A stretch of DNA of 64,000 nt from the NCBI GenBank assembly GCA_040219275.1, contig JAVJSU010000081.1, forward strand, positions 11,388-75,387, read 5' to 3'. The translations under genes and the position numbers were made by a program. Every line of letters starts with the position of its first letter. Position 1 is the stretch's first letter. Below the pieces are notes generated by a model. It was not told where the DNA came from and did not search any database. It was given only the letters and a program-made list of their open reading frames with translations. Below, piece after piece: positions 16,434 to 24,878 of the stretch. Origin of the DNA: JAVJSU01 sp040219275 (GTDB lineage Bacteria > Chloroflexota > Anaerolineae > Aggregatilineales > Phototrophicaceae).

Positions 16434-17542
16434 TCCCATTAGTTGATCTTAAAGCACAGTACGAAACAATCAAAGATGAAATTGATGAGGCGATTAGCCA
16501 GATACTTGGCAATACGCATTTTATAGGCGGTGAAGAACTCACGACATTTGAATCCGCCTTTGCGAACTATCAAGGCACGACCCATGCCATCGGGTGTGCC
16601 AGTGGTACAGCTGGCATATTCCTGGTTTTGCGAGCACTGAATATTCAACCCGGTGATGAAATTATCACCACACCACACACATTCATCGCCACGATAGAAC
16701 CGATTGAGGAAATCGGCGCTATTCCCGTGTTTGTGGATATTGACCCCCAAACCTATAACATAGATGCTAATTTGATCGAACAGGCAATCACGCCGAAGAC
16801 AAAGGCGATTATGCCCGTTCATCTCTATGGGCAAATGGCGCAGATGGATAAGATTATGGACATTGCCAAACGGCATAATCTTTATGTCATCGAAGATGCC
16901 GCACAAGCACATGGGGCTGAATATCTCGGTAAGCGGGCGGGACAGTGGGGGGATGCGGCGATCTTTAGCTTTTATCCGGGTAAAAATTTAGGCGCATATG
17001 GCGATGGTGGTGCGGTTTGTACCAACAATGACGATATTGCCAGTAGTGTTGCAAAATTACGCAATCATGGGCGCACAGAAAAATATGCCCACGATGTCAT
17101 CGGCTATGGAGAACGCCTAGATACACTTCAGGCGGCTATTCTGGATGTGAAGCTCAAGTATCTTGAGGGTTGGAACGATGCTCGCCGAAATCATGCCGGT
17201 TATTATGATGAGATGCTATCGAAGTTGCCAGGCATTACCTTGCCACACGAGCTACCGGGCGGAAAGCCTGTCTATCATATTTACTGTGTACGCGTAAAAG
17301 CAAAGCGTGATGAGATTATGCAATCTCTGAAAGCAGATGGCGTTGCCTCCGGCGTTCATTATCCGATTCCTCTTCACTTACAACCCGCCTTAAATCATCG
17401 TTCTTATGAGCGTGGCGCGTTCCATGAAACTGAAACCGCCGCAGAATCGATCATCAGCTTACCTTTATATCCAGAACTGTCTCGAGATCAGCTTGATGCT
17501 GTTGTCAGTGCATTTCGCCAGGCAGTAGAAGCAGTCAATTAA
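16430..17542 (+). CDS. DegT/DnrJ/EryC1/StrS aminotransferase, WbpE-like
   Basis: 370 residues, PLP-dependent sugar aminotransferase. The PLP lysine is K185 in S-F-Y-P-G-K-N-L-G, followed by G-D-G-G-A; E-D-A-A-Q-A-H-G (155-162) supplies the Asp that contacts the pyridine nitrogen; the N-terminus M-I-P-L-V-D-L-K-A-Q-Y is a classical family start. In the WbpB/E/D scheme it transfers an amino group from glutamate to the C3 keto sugar. Its ATG overlaps the acetyltransferase stop and its stop overlaps the next start (TAATG), so the trio is translationally coupled. UDP-sugar specificity is inferred from the neighbours. Confidence 0.92.
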   Translation: MIPLVDLKAQYETIKDEIDEAISQILGNTHFIGGEELTTFESAFANYQGTTHAIGCASGTAGIFLVLRALNIQPGDEIITTPHTFIATIEPIEEIGAIPVFVDIDPQTYNIDANLIEQAITPKTKAIMPVHLYGQMAQMDKIMDIAKRHNLYVIEDAAQAHGAEYLGKRAGQWGDAAIFSFYPGKNLGAYGDGGAVCTNNDDIASSVAKLRNHGRTEKYAHDVIGYGERLDTLQAAILDVKLKYLEGWNDARRNHAGYYDEMLSKLPGITLPHELPGGKPVYHIYCVRVKAKRDEIMQSLKADGVASGVHYPIPLHLQPALNHRSYERGAFHETETAAESIISLPLYPELSRDQLDAVVSAFRQAVEAVN

Positions 17543-18765
17543 TGCGAATTCTGTTTATCACACATTATTATGCGCCGGATAGTGGCGCGGCGGCGAACCG
17601 CTTAACACAATTAGCAGAGGCGCTCCACGCACGAGGGCATGAGGTTACTGTACTGACTACAATGCCTCACTATCCAACAGGCATTATCCCTGATAAATAT
17701 CGCGGACGCTTTACGTTTATTGAGGAGCGTAATGGTGTGCGGGTGATTCAAATTTGGTTATGGGTCACCCAAAGTCCGAAAATTTCACGACGGCTGATTA
17801 GCCAACTGTCATTTATGTTGACCTGTGCTGTGCGGGGTATGTTCGTTCGTCGCCCTGATGTTATTTTTATTGAAAATCAGCCAATTTTTACAGGTGTAGC
17901 TGGTTGGTTTATCAGCAAAGTAAAGCGTCGTCCGTATATGTTGAATGTATCAGATTATTGGCCCGAATATCTGGTTGTTTCTGGTGTGGTGAAAGAACAG
18001 AGCCGTATTTATCAGGTATTTAAAGGTCTCGCAAATTTGACTCAGCGTGGCGCGGGTGGGATTGTTGCGATGTTAGATGACCTGCTAAAGCGAATCGAGC
18101 ACCGCTTAGGTACAGTAAAAAATGGACGTGTGATTCATAACGGCATCGACCTTAAACGCTTTCATCCAAACGTGGATGCAAGCCAGTTTCGCCAGAAATA
18201 CACACTTGGAAATTATCGTCTGGTAACGTTTCTTGGGGGACTTGGTCCACATATTGATCTGGAAACGATGCTTGAGGCGACCAAACTTGTCACAGGCTAC
18301 GATGATGTACGATTTCTATTTGTAGGGACGGGCGCACAGAAAAACACGCTCATCGAGGCGTTGCAAAAGCCTAAATTTTCCCATTGTCTGCATATTGAAT
18401 GGCTCGGCACGGATGAGATTCCAGCATTTTGGGGCGCAACAGGTATCCATTTCTGGGCATTGCATGATAATGAGTTGGATAAAATGCGTTTTCAAGCCAA
18501 GTTATATGAAGCACTGGCTACGGGTACGCCAACTGTGATTGCTGTCGACGGGCTGATGAGCGAGGTCCTTGCAGAACACGATATGGGTTTGACGGTTGCG
18601 CCTTCAGATGCCACTGGTCTTGCTAATGCGATCAAGATGTTGCTTGATGATGCTGAACTGTCGCAAAAGATTCGTGATAATGCGCGGCATTATGCGGAAA
18701 CAAATCTGGATTTCGACAAAGTTGTTGCCGCTTATGAGATGATGCTCAAGAGTGCTCTAGGATAA
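17542..18765 (+). CDS. Glycosyltransferase family 4, WbuB-like
   Basis: 407 residues. The start M-R-I-L-F-I-T-H-Y-Y-A-P-D-S-G-A-A-A-N-R and the motif T-M-P-H-Y-P-T-G are characteristic of WbuB-like GT4 enzymes, which transfer amino sugars such as FucNAc during O-antigen synthesis. The C-terminal domain has the G-x-G nucleotide loop (F-V-G-T-G-A-Q) and L-Y-E-A-L-A-T-G-T-P. Being directly coupled to the diacetamido-uronate genes, it may use that sugar, but this is only a contextual guess. Start overlaps the aminotransferase stop. Confidence 0.85.
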   Translation: MRILFITHYYAPDSGAAANRLTQLAEALHARGHEVTVLTTMPHYPTGIIPDKYRGRFTFIEERNGVRVIQIWLWVTQSPKISRRLISQLSFMLTCAVRGMFVRRPDVIFIENQPIFTGVAGWFISKVKRRPYMLNVSDYWPEYLVVSGVVKEQSRIYQVFKGLANLTQRGAGGIVAMLDDLLKRIEHRLGTVKNGRVIHNGIDLKRFHPNVDASQFRQKYTLGNYRLVTFLGGLGPHIDLETMLEATKLVTGYDDVRFLFVGTGAQKNTLIEALQKPKFSHCLHIEWLGTDEIPAFWGATGIHFWALHDNELDKMRFQAKLYEALATGTPTVIAVDGLMSEVLAEHDMGLTVAPSDATGLANAIKMLLDDAELSQKIRDNARHYAETNLDFDKVVAAYEMMLKSALG

Positions 18766-18787
18766 CGAAATTGATTGTGATTTAATC

Positions 18788-19963
18788 ATGCACATTCTCC
18801 TTATTGTCAATAATTATCCTACAGACTGGAATTTTGTTAGGGGTATATTTTATGCAGATCAGGCAAGTGCTCTTCATGAAGCAGGCTATCAAATAGGTGT
18901 ACTGGTCGAATCCGGAATGCAGTCAATGCTCGATTATATTGCGTATCACAAACGCTTGCCGCCCATAATACGGGTAAAATCACGAAACAATCTTCCAGTA
19001 TATGAATGTTACTGGGGAGAGATACCCAAAACGAGAATAAATATTCGCGCTAGAACCAAGTTATGGTTAGCCCGCTTTACGTTTCAAAGGTATGTTAAAA
19101 AATTTGGTAAACCTGATATTATTCATGCACACAATAGTATTTATAGCGGGTATATTGGAGCAATTCTTGGGAAAGAAAATTCCATCCCCATTGTTATTAC
19201 AGAACACTCTTCTGCGTTTGTAAGAGGGTTAATTAAAGAAAAACAAAACTCATTTGTAAGGTTTGCGTTAGACAATACTCAAAGACGACTTGCAGTGAGT
19301 GAGCCTCTTTCTATAGCACTTAACCACTTCACAGCACTGCCCATTATTGTTCAGCCCAATATGGTGGATACAGATTTTTTCGATTATTTACCCCCAGTAA
19401 ATAGTCAAACATTTGTATTCTCGATTATTGCGGAACTCAACGAAAATAAGAGGCATCGTATGTTAATTGATGCTTTTACGGCTGTGTTTAGGGATAAACC
19501 GATTATGCTTATGATTGCTGGAGACGGTGATCTTCGTGATACGCTTGAGAAATATGTAAGTGATTTAAATATGAACAGACAGATTAAATTTCTTGGGTGG
19601 TTGAATAGGCAAGAAATTCGTGATGTGATCTACAAAAGCCATTGTATTATTTCTGTAAGTCGTGTTGAGACATTTGGTTTATCACTTGCTGAAGCTATGG
19701 CATGTGGTCGTCCCGTAATTGCGACCCGTTCTGGCGGGCCGAATACATTTGTTGATGCTCGAAATGGTATTTTAGTGTCGGTTAAGGGCGATCAAGAACT
19801 TATCAGTGCATTACAACAAATGTATGAAAATTACGATCACTATGATACTATGGCAATCAGATCAGCATGTGTTGGTAAATTTAGTAAATCTGCATTGGTC
19901 AACAACCTGACACAACTATATCAAAGCGTATTATCTGATAGCAATTTGCAAACAGAGAAATAA
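18788..19963 (+). CDS. Glycosyltransferase family 4
   Basis: 391 residues. GT-B layout: N-terminal V-N-N-Y-P-T-D-W-N and H-A-H-N-S near 115, T-E-H-S-S, and a C-terminal donor domain with E-L-N-E-N-K-R, G-D-G-D-L-R, V-S-R-V-E-T-F-G-L-S-L-A-E-A-M-A-C-G-R-P-V, which contains the E-x7-E-type motif of retaining GT4 enzymes. It should transfer a hexose or related sugar in the cytoplasm. The gene is noticeably AT-rich and uses A/T-ending codons, unlike the genes before it. The ribosome binding site is weak. Confidence 0.88.
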   Translation: MHILLIVNNYPTDWNFVRGIFYADQASALHEAGYQIGVLVESGMQSMLDYIAYHKRLPPIIRVKSRNNLPVYECYWGEIPKTRINIRARTKLWLARFTFQRYVKKFGKPDIIHAHNSIYSGYIGAILGKENSIPIVITEHSSAFVRGLIKEKQNSFVRFALDNTQRRLAVSEPLSIALNHFTALPIIVQPNMVDTDFFDYLPPVNSQTFVFSIIAELNENKRHRMLIDAFTAVFRDKPIMLMIAGDGDLRDTLEKYVSDLNMNRQIKFLGWLNRQEIRDVIYKSHCIISVSRVETFGLSLAEAMACGRPVIATRSGGPNTFVDARNGILVSVKGDQELISALQQMYENYDHYDTMAIRSACVGKFSKSALVNNLTQLYQSVLSDSNLQTEK

Positions 19964-19965
19964 TT

Positions 19966-20859
19966 ATGCCCTTGGATCACCAATTGATACCGATAAGAAA
20001 ACAATTAATACAAGTTTACGCATGGTTTCGTAGAGCCAGTGGTTTTCAACGTGGATTTAGATTTATCGGTTGGCTTTATCCTACGGAATTAAGACAGAAA
20101 TATCCCATTGAGACTAGCATAAAATATGAACAAATCTTTTCGCTTCGTTTAAATACAAAATCCCATATTGAGTGGGGGGTGTTCCTTAACGGACAATATG
20201 AACGACACCTCATTAGTTTGTTTAAAAAAATAGTGAGCAATAATGATGTTGTAATTGATGTGGGCGCGAATATTGGGGTACACACATTAATTTTCAGTCG
20301 TTTAGTGGGGAAGGGAGGGAGAGTAATCGCTTTTGAACCCTATCCTCCAGCACTAAAGAAATTGAAATTTAATTTAGAGCGAAATCATGTTTCTAATGTA
20401 GAGATTCTACCCATCGCTATTTCTGATCACATCGGTGAGGAACGCATTATTAACATTGAGGGTGATGTCAATGAAGGTATGGCTAGCTTGTTACAACCCG
20501 ATCAACAATCAGAGTATAGCTATAAAGTTAATGTAAACACACTCGATAATTTGATGAATGAACATCAAATTAATCAAGTAAAACTTATCAAAATGGATAT
20601 ACAGGGTAGTGAATATTCTGCCTTGCGAGGCGCTGAGGAATTATTAAAGAAATTTCATCCTCTCATTATTTTCGAATATGATGAAAGTTGGAAATTAGCC
20701 AATATAAAATTTGATGATGCCGTGAAGTATCTTGAAAATTTAGGTTATATTCTTCATGGGATAGATGAAAAAGATGGCGCTATAGTACCAATAGATTTAA
20801 GCTTGCATACAGAATTTATTGCTAGTCATAAAGACACTAAAATATTTTCACAAAATTAG
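19966..20859 (+). CDS. FkbM-family SAM-dependent methyltransferase
   Basis: 297 residues. The SAM-binding motif I is V-I-D-V-G-A-N-I-G-V-H-T followed by R-V-I-A-F-E-P-Y-P (acidic ribose-binding residue), and K-M-D-I-Q-G-S-E-Y corresponds to the D-(V/I)-(E/Q)-G-x-E block of FkbM proteins. FkbM enzymes O-methylate sugars or polyketides; here a methylated glycan residue is the likely product. It follows the previous glycosyltransferase by 2 bp and shares its AT-rich composition, so the two were probably acquired together. Confidence 0.88.
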   Translation: MPLDHQLIPIRKQLIQVYAWFRRASGFQRGFRFIGWLYPTELRQKYPIETSIKYEQIFSLRLNTKSHIEWGVFLNGQYERHLISLFKKIVSNNDVVIDVGANIGVHTLIFSRLVGKGGRVIAFEPYPPALKKLKFNLERNHVSNVEILPIAISDHIGEERIINIEGDVNEGMASLLQPDQQSEYSYKVNVNTLDNLMNEHQINQVKLIKMDIQGSEYSALRGAEELLKKFHPLIIFEYDESWKLANIKFDDAVKYLENLGYILHGIDEKDGAIVPIDLSLHTEFIASHKDTKIFSQN

Positions 20860-20896
20860 CATCTCAAATTAGCTCGTTATCCGCAAATGACACTAT

Positions 20897-22210
20897 ATGA
20901 CTAGTAATATTATCGGCACCCTCATCCGGCGGTTTGCTACGTTACCACTAGGATTGATAACAATTTTAGTGCTGGCGCGGACTTTAAATCCTGACGGTTT
21001 GGGGCAATACAACCTAGCTATATTCTTACCTCAACTGATCTCAACATTCTTGAATTTTGGAATTGGACCTGCAAATATTTTTTATATGGGCAGGGATGCT
21101 TCACAACTCCCTCAGGCATATTGGGCGACAATTTTGATTTGGGGTGTGTTATCTGCTGTGGGTTTGCTGATTGCAATACCACTTATTGTCTTTTTTTCTG
21201 ACCTGCTTTTTCCAGATGTACCAGCACTGTATCTCTGGTTATCTCTCGTATTTTACCCTATTCTCTTACTTCAAATATTTTGGTTGAGTCTGCTTCAGGG
21301 AACTCAGAATTTCCGTGAGTTTAACATTATCTCTGTAATCACGCCCCTTATTTCTTTGATTCTAATGTTTATCGCAGTTGTCGTCTTTAAATTAGATGTA
21401 GTTGGCGCTCTTGCAACTTATATCTTCGGACAGGCGATAAGTGTTGGCATGGCGGGCTATGTTATATGGCGGAAAATTGCTGGTCAGCCGAGAGGGGATA
21501 TTCGCGCTTATATTTTTGACGTTTTCAGATATGGGTGGAAAGCTAATTCGAGTAATATTGTTGCATTTCTAAGTTATCGCATTGATATTTATTTGATTAA
21601 CCTTCTTCTGAATCCGGTTGCGGTTGGGCTATATTTTGCCGCAGTACGGTTTGTTGAATTATTATGGTTGCCCGCTTCTGCGGTAACTATAGTGTTAGGT
21701 CCTCGTATTGCACAATTGTATCAAGATGAGATCAGTCGACAAAGATTGACTCCGTTGATTGCCAGAGCGACTTTTGCCATTACTTTTCTACTTGCGTTAG
21801 CGATGATTTTTATTGGTTTTCCAATCTTTCGTATTATGGGTTCTGCATATAGTAATTCTTATTCAATATTTCTGATATTGATGCCGGGTGCTGTGATGAT
21901 GGTCTTATCCAAAGTTTTGTCTAGTGATTTAGCATCTAGAGGGCACCTCAAGCTCAACTTTTACACAGCGGTTATCACTCTTACTCTGGAAGTCTCCTTG
22001 ATCGCCATATTGGCATACCGATATAAATTGACTGGCGTTGCAATTGCCTCTTCGCTAGCTTATGGTTTCCAGGCGTTTATAAGCCTGTATTTTTACACGC
22101 GTGTTACAGGATTGCGCTGGTGGCAAGTAATTTTGCCTAATCAAACGGATTTGCAACTTTTAAGACAAGTTTACAAGTATGTTCTTACTCGAGCCAGGAC
22201 ATTATTCTAG
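20897..22210 (+). CDS. Polysaccharide flippase, Wzx/MATE-like (MOP superfamily)
   Basis: 437 residues with about 12 to 14 predicted membrane-spanning stretches and few charged residues between them, as in lipid-linked oligosaccharide flippases of the MOP/PST family. The N-terminal L-A-R-T-L-N-P-D-G-L-G-Q-Y-N-L is the conserved family start (A-R-x-L-x-P-x-x-x-G-x-Y). It would move the undecaprenyl-linked repeat unit across the membrane. It closes the operon; no terminator is visible in the 27 bp before the convergent propeller gene. No Wzy-type polymerase or ligase is seen in the cluster. Confidence 0.9.
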   Translation: MTSNIIGTLIRRFATLPLGLITILVLARTLNPDGLGQYNLAIFLPQLISTFLNFGIGPANIFYMGRDASQLPQAYWATILIWGVLSAVGLLIAIPLIVFFSDLLFPDVPALYLWLSLVFYPILLLQIFWLSLLQGTQNFREFNIISVITPLISLILMFIAVVVFKLDVVGALATYIFGQAISVGMAGYVIWRKIAGQPRGDIRAYIFDVFRYGWKANSSNIVAFLSYRIDIYLINLLLNPVAVGLYFAAVRFVELLWLPASAVTIVLGPRIAQLYQDEISRQRLTPLIARATFAITFLLALAMIFIGFPIFRIMGSAYSNSYSIFLILMPGAVMMVLSKVLSSDLASRGHLKLNFYTAVITLTLEVSLIAILAYRYKLTGVAIASSLAYGFQAFISLYFYTRVTGLRWWQVILPNQTDLQLLRQVYKYVLTRARTLF

Positions 22211-22237
22211 CCAGATTTGACCGTTAAAATTAGCTTA

Positions 22238-23527
22238 TCAACTGTCCACCGCAAACTCAAAGAGATGACCGTAGATCAGCACGCGTAAAACACGTTCACT
22301 CATGCCGATGGTGGGTTGAGTCATCTGTGTGAATTGGAAGGTGTCTATCGGGATTTCGTGCAACGTGATGGCTGTCTGGTCATCAATGGTTAGGGCGGAA
22401 AGCTCACTGCGTCCGGTATTGCGGTTGAAATTGAAAAAGAAGATTGTGTCGCTCGTATCTGAAAAGGCGACGCTTCGGGGCGAGTCATCATCGTCATTGG
22501 TAAAAGTTTGTGGCACATCGCTGAGATCAAACATAGGCGTGAGTGCTTCGTCTGTGATGTCGTAACGATAGAGCATCAGGTTTATGGTGTTCTCCAATGC
22601 GCTGATTGGCGATGCGCTAATGAGTAGCGAATTATCATTTATCCACGCAATCCCGTTAAACATGATCTGTGCGTTATGCCATTCCGGTAAACCAATCCCC
22701 TGTAGCGATTCAAAATCTAGCGGAGTCGTTATGTCGCCTGTTTGCAGATCAACCAGCCAGATTCCGGCGCGGTCTGCTTGTGCGGGACGCGACAAAAATG
22801 CGAGCTGTGTGCCATCGGGCGAAATGGTCGCGCCACCTGCAAGATTGAACGTGCTTCCGTCGTAGACCGAAAGCGCCGAAAGATCAGCAAATTGCGCGAC
22901 GAATTCCGGTTCGCCTTGAGCTAGACCGTCATCCCCCTGAAGCACGCCTGCAAAGCTCGCACCGAGGCGGGGAATGCGATAGAGGGCGGTGCTGTAGGTG
23001 CGTCCGGTGCGCTCATAACGGAAGAAAACTAAGTCCCCTGTGGCGGGATTCCACGTTGGCAGGGCATCAAGGAAATACGGCTGTTCGCGCTGATCGAGCA
23101 TAATCGCCGAGCCGGAAACCCCATCGTTGGTGCGATTAGCAAACGTTTGAGATGCGACATCGAACAGCCATAAATCGGATTCGGTAAAGTTTTGTGTCCA
23201 ATTTTCGGTGAAGGCGATCATCAGGCTATCCGGCGACCAGTGCAGAGCCGTATGATCGCGCAGATCAATGTCCTCATCTGGGTCGGCAATTGTCGGGAAG
23301 GGTGTGCAGGTTGTCGAGTCGTCGTCGAAATGATGAAGACACAAGCCGTCCCGTGCTTCCGTCCATGCGAGATAGGTGCCATCGGGTGAAAGTGTCATGT
23401 GTGTGGGATCGCCAAAATCACCTGCAAAGGTGGACGAGACAAACGTCAATGAGTCGGCTGTTTGCGCGTTAAGACCTAACCCGAACAGGCAACTCATCAT
23501 CATGACGAGAAACATTTTCACCCGCAT
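22238..23527 (-). CDS. Secreted PD40-type propeller protein, array copy 4
   Basis: 429 residues. A signal peptide ending near N-A-Q precedes PD40 blades (M-T-L-S-P-D-G-T-Y-L-A-W, L-H-W-S-P-D-S-L-M-I-A-F, I-S-P-D-G-T-Q-L-A-F). The overall order of blocks, including C-T-P-F-P and D-A-L-P-T-W-N-P, matches the three genes upstream, so it is a diverged paralogue and the most different of the four. It is last in the array, and unlike the others its C-terminus lacks the T-E-stop codons that give the next gene its ribosome binding site. Ligand unknown. Start: GGAG eight bases upstream, inside the preceding gene. Confidence 0.82.
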   Translation of the reverse strand: MRVKMFLVMMMSCLFGLGLNAQTADSLTFVSSTFAGDFGDPTHMTLSPDGTYLAWTEARDGLCLHHFDDDSTTCTPFPTIADPDEDIDLRDHTALHWSPDSLMIAFTENWTQNFTESDLWLFDVASQTFANRTNDGVSGSAIMLDQREQPYFLDALPTWNPATGDLVFFRYERTGRTYSTALYRIPRLGASFAGVLQGDDGLAQGEPEFVAQFADLSALSVYDGSTFNLAGGATISPDGTQLAFLSRPAQADRAGIWLVDLQTGDITTPLDFESLQGIGLPEWHNAQIMFNGIAWINDNSLLISASPISALENTINLMLYRYDITDEALTPMFDLSDVPQTFTNDDDDSPRSVAFSDTSDTIFFFNFNRNTGRSELSALTIDDQTAITLHEIPIDTFQFTQMTQPTIGMSERVLRVLIYGHLFEFAVDS

Positions 23528-23532
23528 AGACT

Positions 23533-24873
23533 CTACTCCGTGACTTCAAATGTAAAGATGTAAGCGGAAATGAGTGCGCGAACCGTTTCGCCATCTGTGC
23601 CGATGGACGTAACGAGGGTGGGCAGTAGGTCAAAATCCTCGCCGAATTGGTGCAGGATGATGCGTTCGCCGCCGAGGATGGGTAATGCCTCAAGCGCCGC
23701 ACCGTCAACTGAGTTCGGCGCGGTCATGTAGAGAAAATAGTCTCTGTCTGGTGTAACTGCGCCATAACGTGGTCTGGGATAGGTCACTAAACCGGAGTCA
23801 GTTTGTGTACCGACCATATAATCGTCCTGTGATGGCACACTCGCAAAATCGAAAACGGGTGTGAACTTATCGGTAATTAAGTCGATATGATAGGCTGTCC
23901 AGCCGATGTCATTACCGAAGGAGTAGTTGGCAAAATTGAAGACAAGTTCATCTTCGCTGATCCATATGATTCCTTCAGGGATGAATCCTCTAGTTTCTGC
24001 CCATTCCGGTAATCCTAATGTGCTAATCTCCGATGTCGATATTCTGCGAACAATGGAACCATCAAGTAGGCTCACAATCCAGATTTCGTGAGTATCCGGT
24101 TCTCTGGGGCGCATGAGTAGCGCCATCTGCGTGCCATTCGGTGAAATCTCTGCCGCGCCGGAGAGCGAAAATCCTGAGTTTCCATTGAAAAAGGTAAAGG
24201 GTTCAGGCGTAGAATCCGTATAGTCTGCTACCTCTGATGGGTCTTCATCGGATAGGGCGCGTTCACCTTCACCAAGTACACCGACAAAACTGCCACCTGT
24301 TGCTGGAATGGTGAATAATTGAGTGGTAATCAAGTCATCATTCTGGCTGATGTAACGGAAGAAATAGAGGCTACCATCCGGTGACCATGTGGGCAGGACA
24401 TCAATCGGCATACCGCTTGCCTCATCATCAATAACAATGCCTCCGTTATAGCCGTCCTGTGTGCGGTTTATGTAGCGTTGCTCCTCGATCTCAAAGAGCC
24501 AGATATCACTGTCCTCAAGATAGATGAGGCTGTTTTCTGTAAGGGCGATAAAGCGACTATCCGGCGACCATTTGAGTTCTGTGGGACGGCGTAAACGAAT
24601 ACGTTCCCCGTTTTCACCTTCTTCGGGATAGGGTGTGCAGGTTGTATTTTCATCGGTGAAGTTGTAAACGCAAATTCCTAGCGCGTTATCGACTTCATAA
24701 GCGAGCAAGTTGCCATCGGGTGAGAGGGTGGCGGTTTGCGGCCGACCATCTACAAATTCTCCGACGCTTTCTATGCCTGTTAATGTGAGGTTGGGCAATG
24801 TATCTTCCTGCGCGGAAGTCGAAAAACAAGTTAAGCAGAACAATAGCAGGATCACAAAAATTATACGTCTCAT
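23533..24873 (-). CDS. Secreted PD40-type propeller protein, array copy 3
   Basis: 446 residues. Signal peptide (C-F-S-T-S-A-Q), then the array-specific start T-L-P-N-L-T-L-T-G-I-E-S-V-G-E-F and propeller blades such as L-S-P-D-G-N-L-L-A-Y, L-K-W-S-P-D-S-R-F-I-A-L-T-E and P-T-W-S-P-D-G-S-L-Y-F-F-R-Y. It is obviously most similar to copy 2 throughout and probably arose from it by a recent duplication. It ends with T-E-stop encoded ACG GAG TAG, which carries the next gene's ribosome binding site. Probably an extracytoplasmic binding protein; no enzymatic motif. Confidence 0.85.
   Translation of the reverse strand: MRRIIFVILLLFCLTCFSTSAQEDTLPNLTLTGIESVGEFVDGRPQTATLSPDGNLLAYEVDNALGICVYNFTDENTTCTPYPEEGENGERIRLRRPTELKWSPDSRFIALTENSLIYLEDSDIWLFEIEEQRYINRTQDGYNGGIVIDDEASGMPIDVLPTWSPDGSLYFFRYISQNDDLITTQLFTIPATGGSFVGVLGEGERALSDEDPSEVADYTDSTPEPFTFFNGNSGFSLSGAAEISPNGTQMALLMRPREPDTHEIWIVSLLDGSIVRRISTSEISTLGLPEWAETRGFIPEGIIWISEDELVFNFANYSFGNDIGWTAYHIDLITDKFTPVFDFASVPSQDDYMVGTQTDSGLVTYPRPRYGAVTPDRDYFLYMTAPNSVDGAALEALPILGGERIILHQFGEDFDLLPTLVTSIGTDGETVRALISAYIFTFEVTE
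23536..23539 (-). promoter_or_regulatory. Ribosome binding site for array copy 4, inside copy 3
   Basis: GGAG formed by the last sense codons (ACG GAG) of copy 3, eight bases before the ATG at 23527. Confidence 0.7.
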
Positions 24874-24878
24874 ACGAT

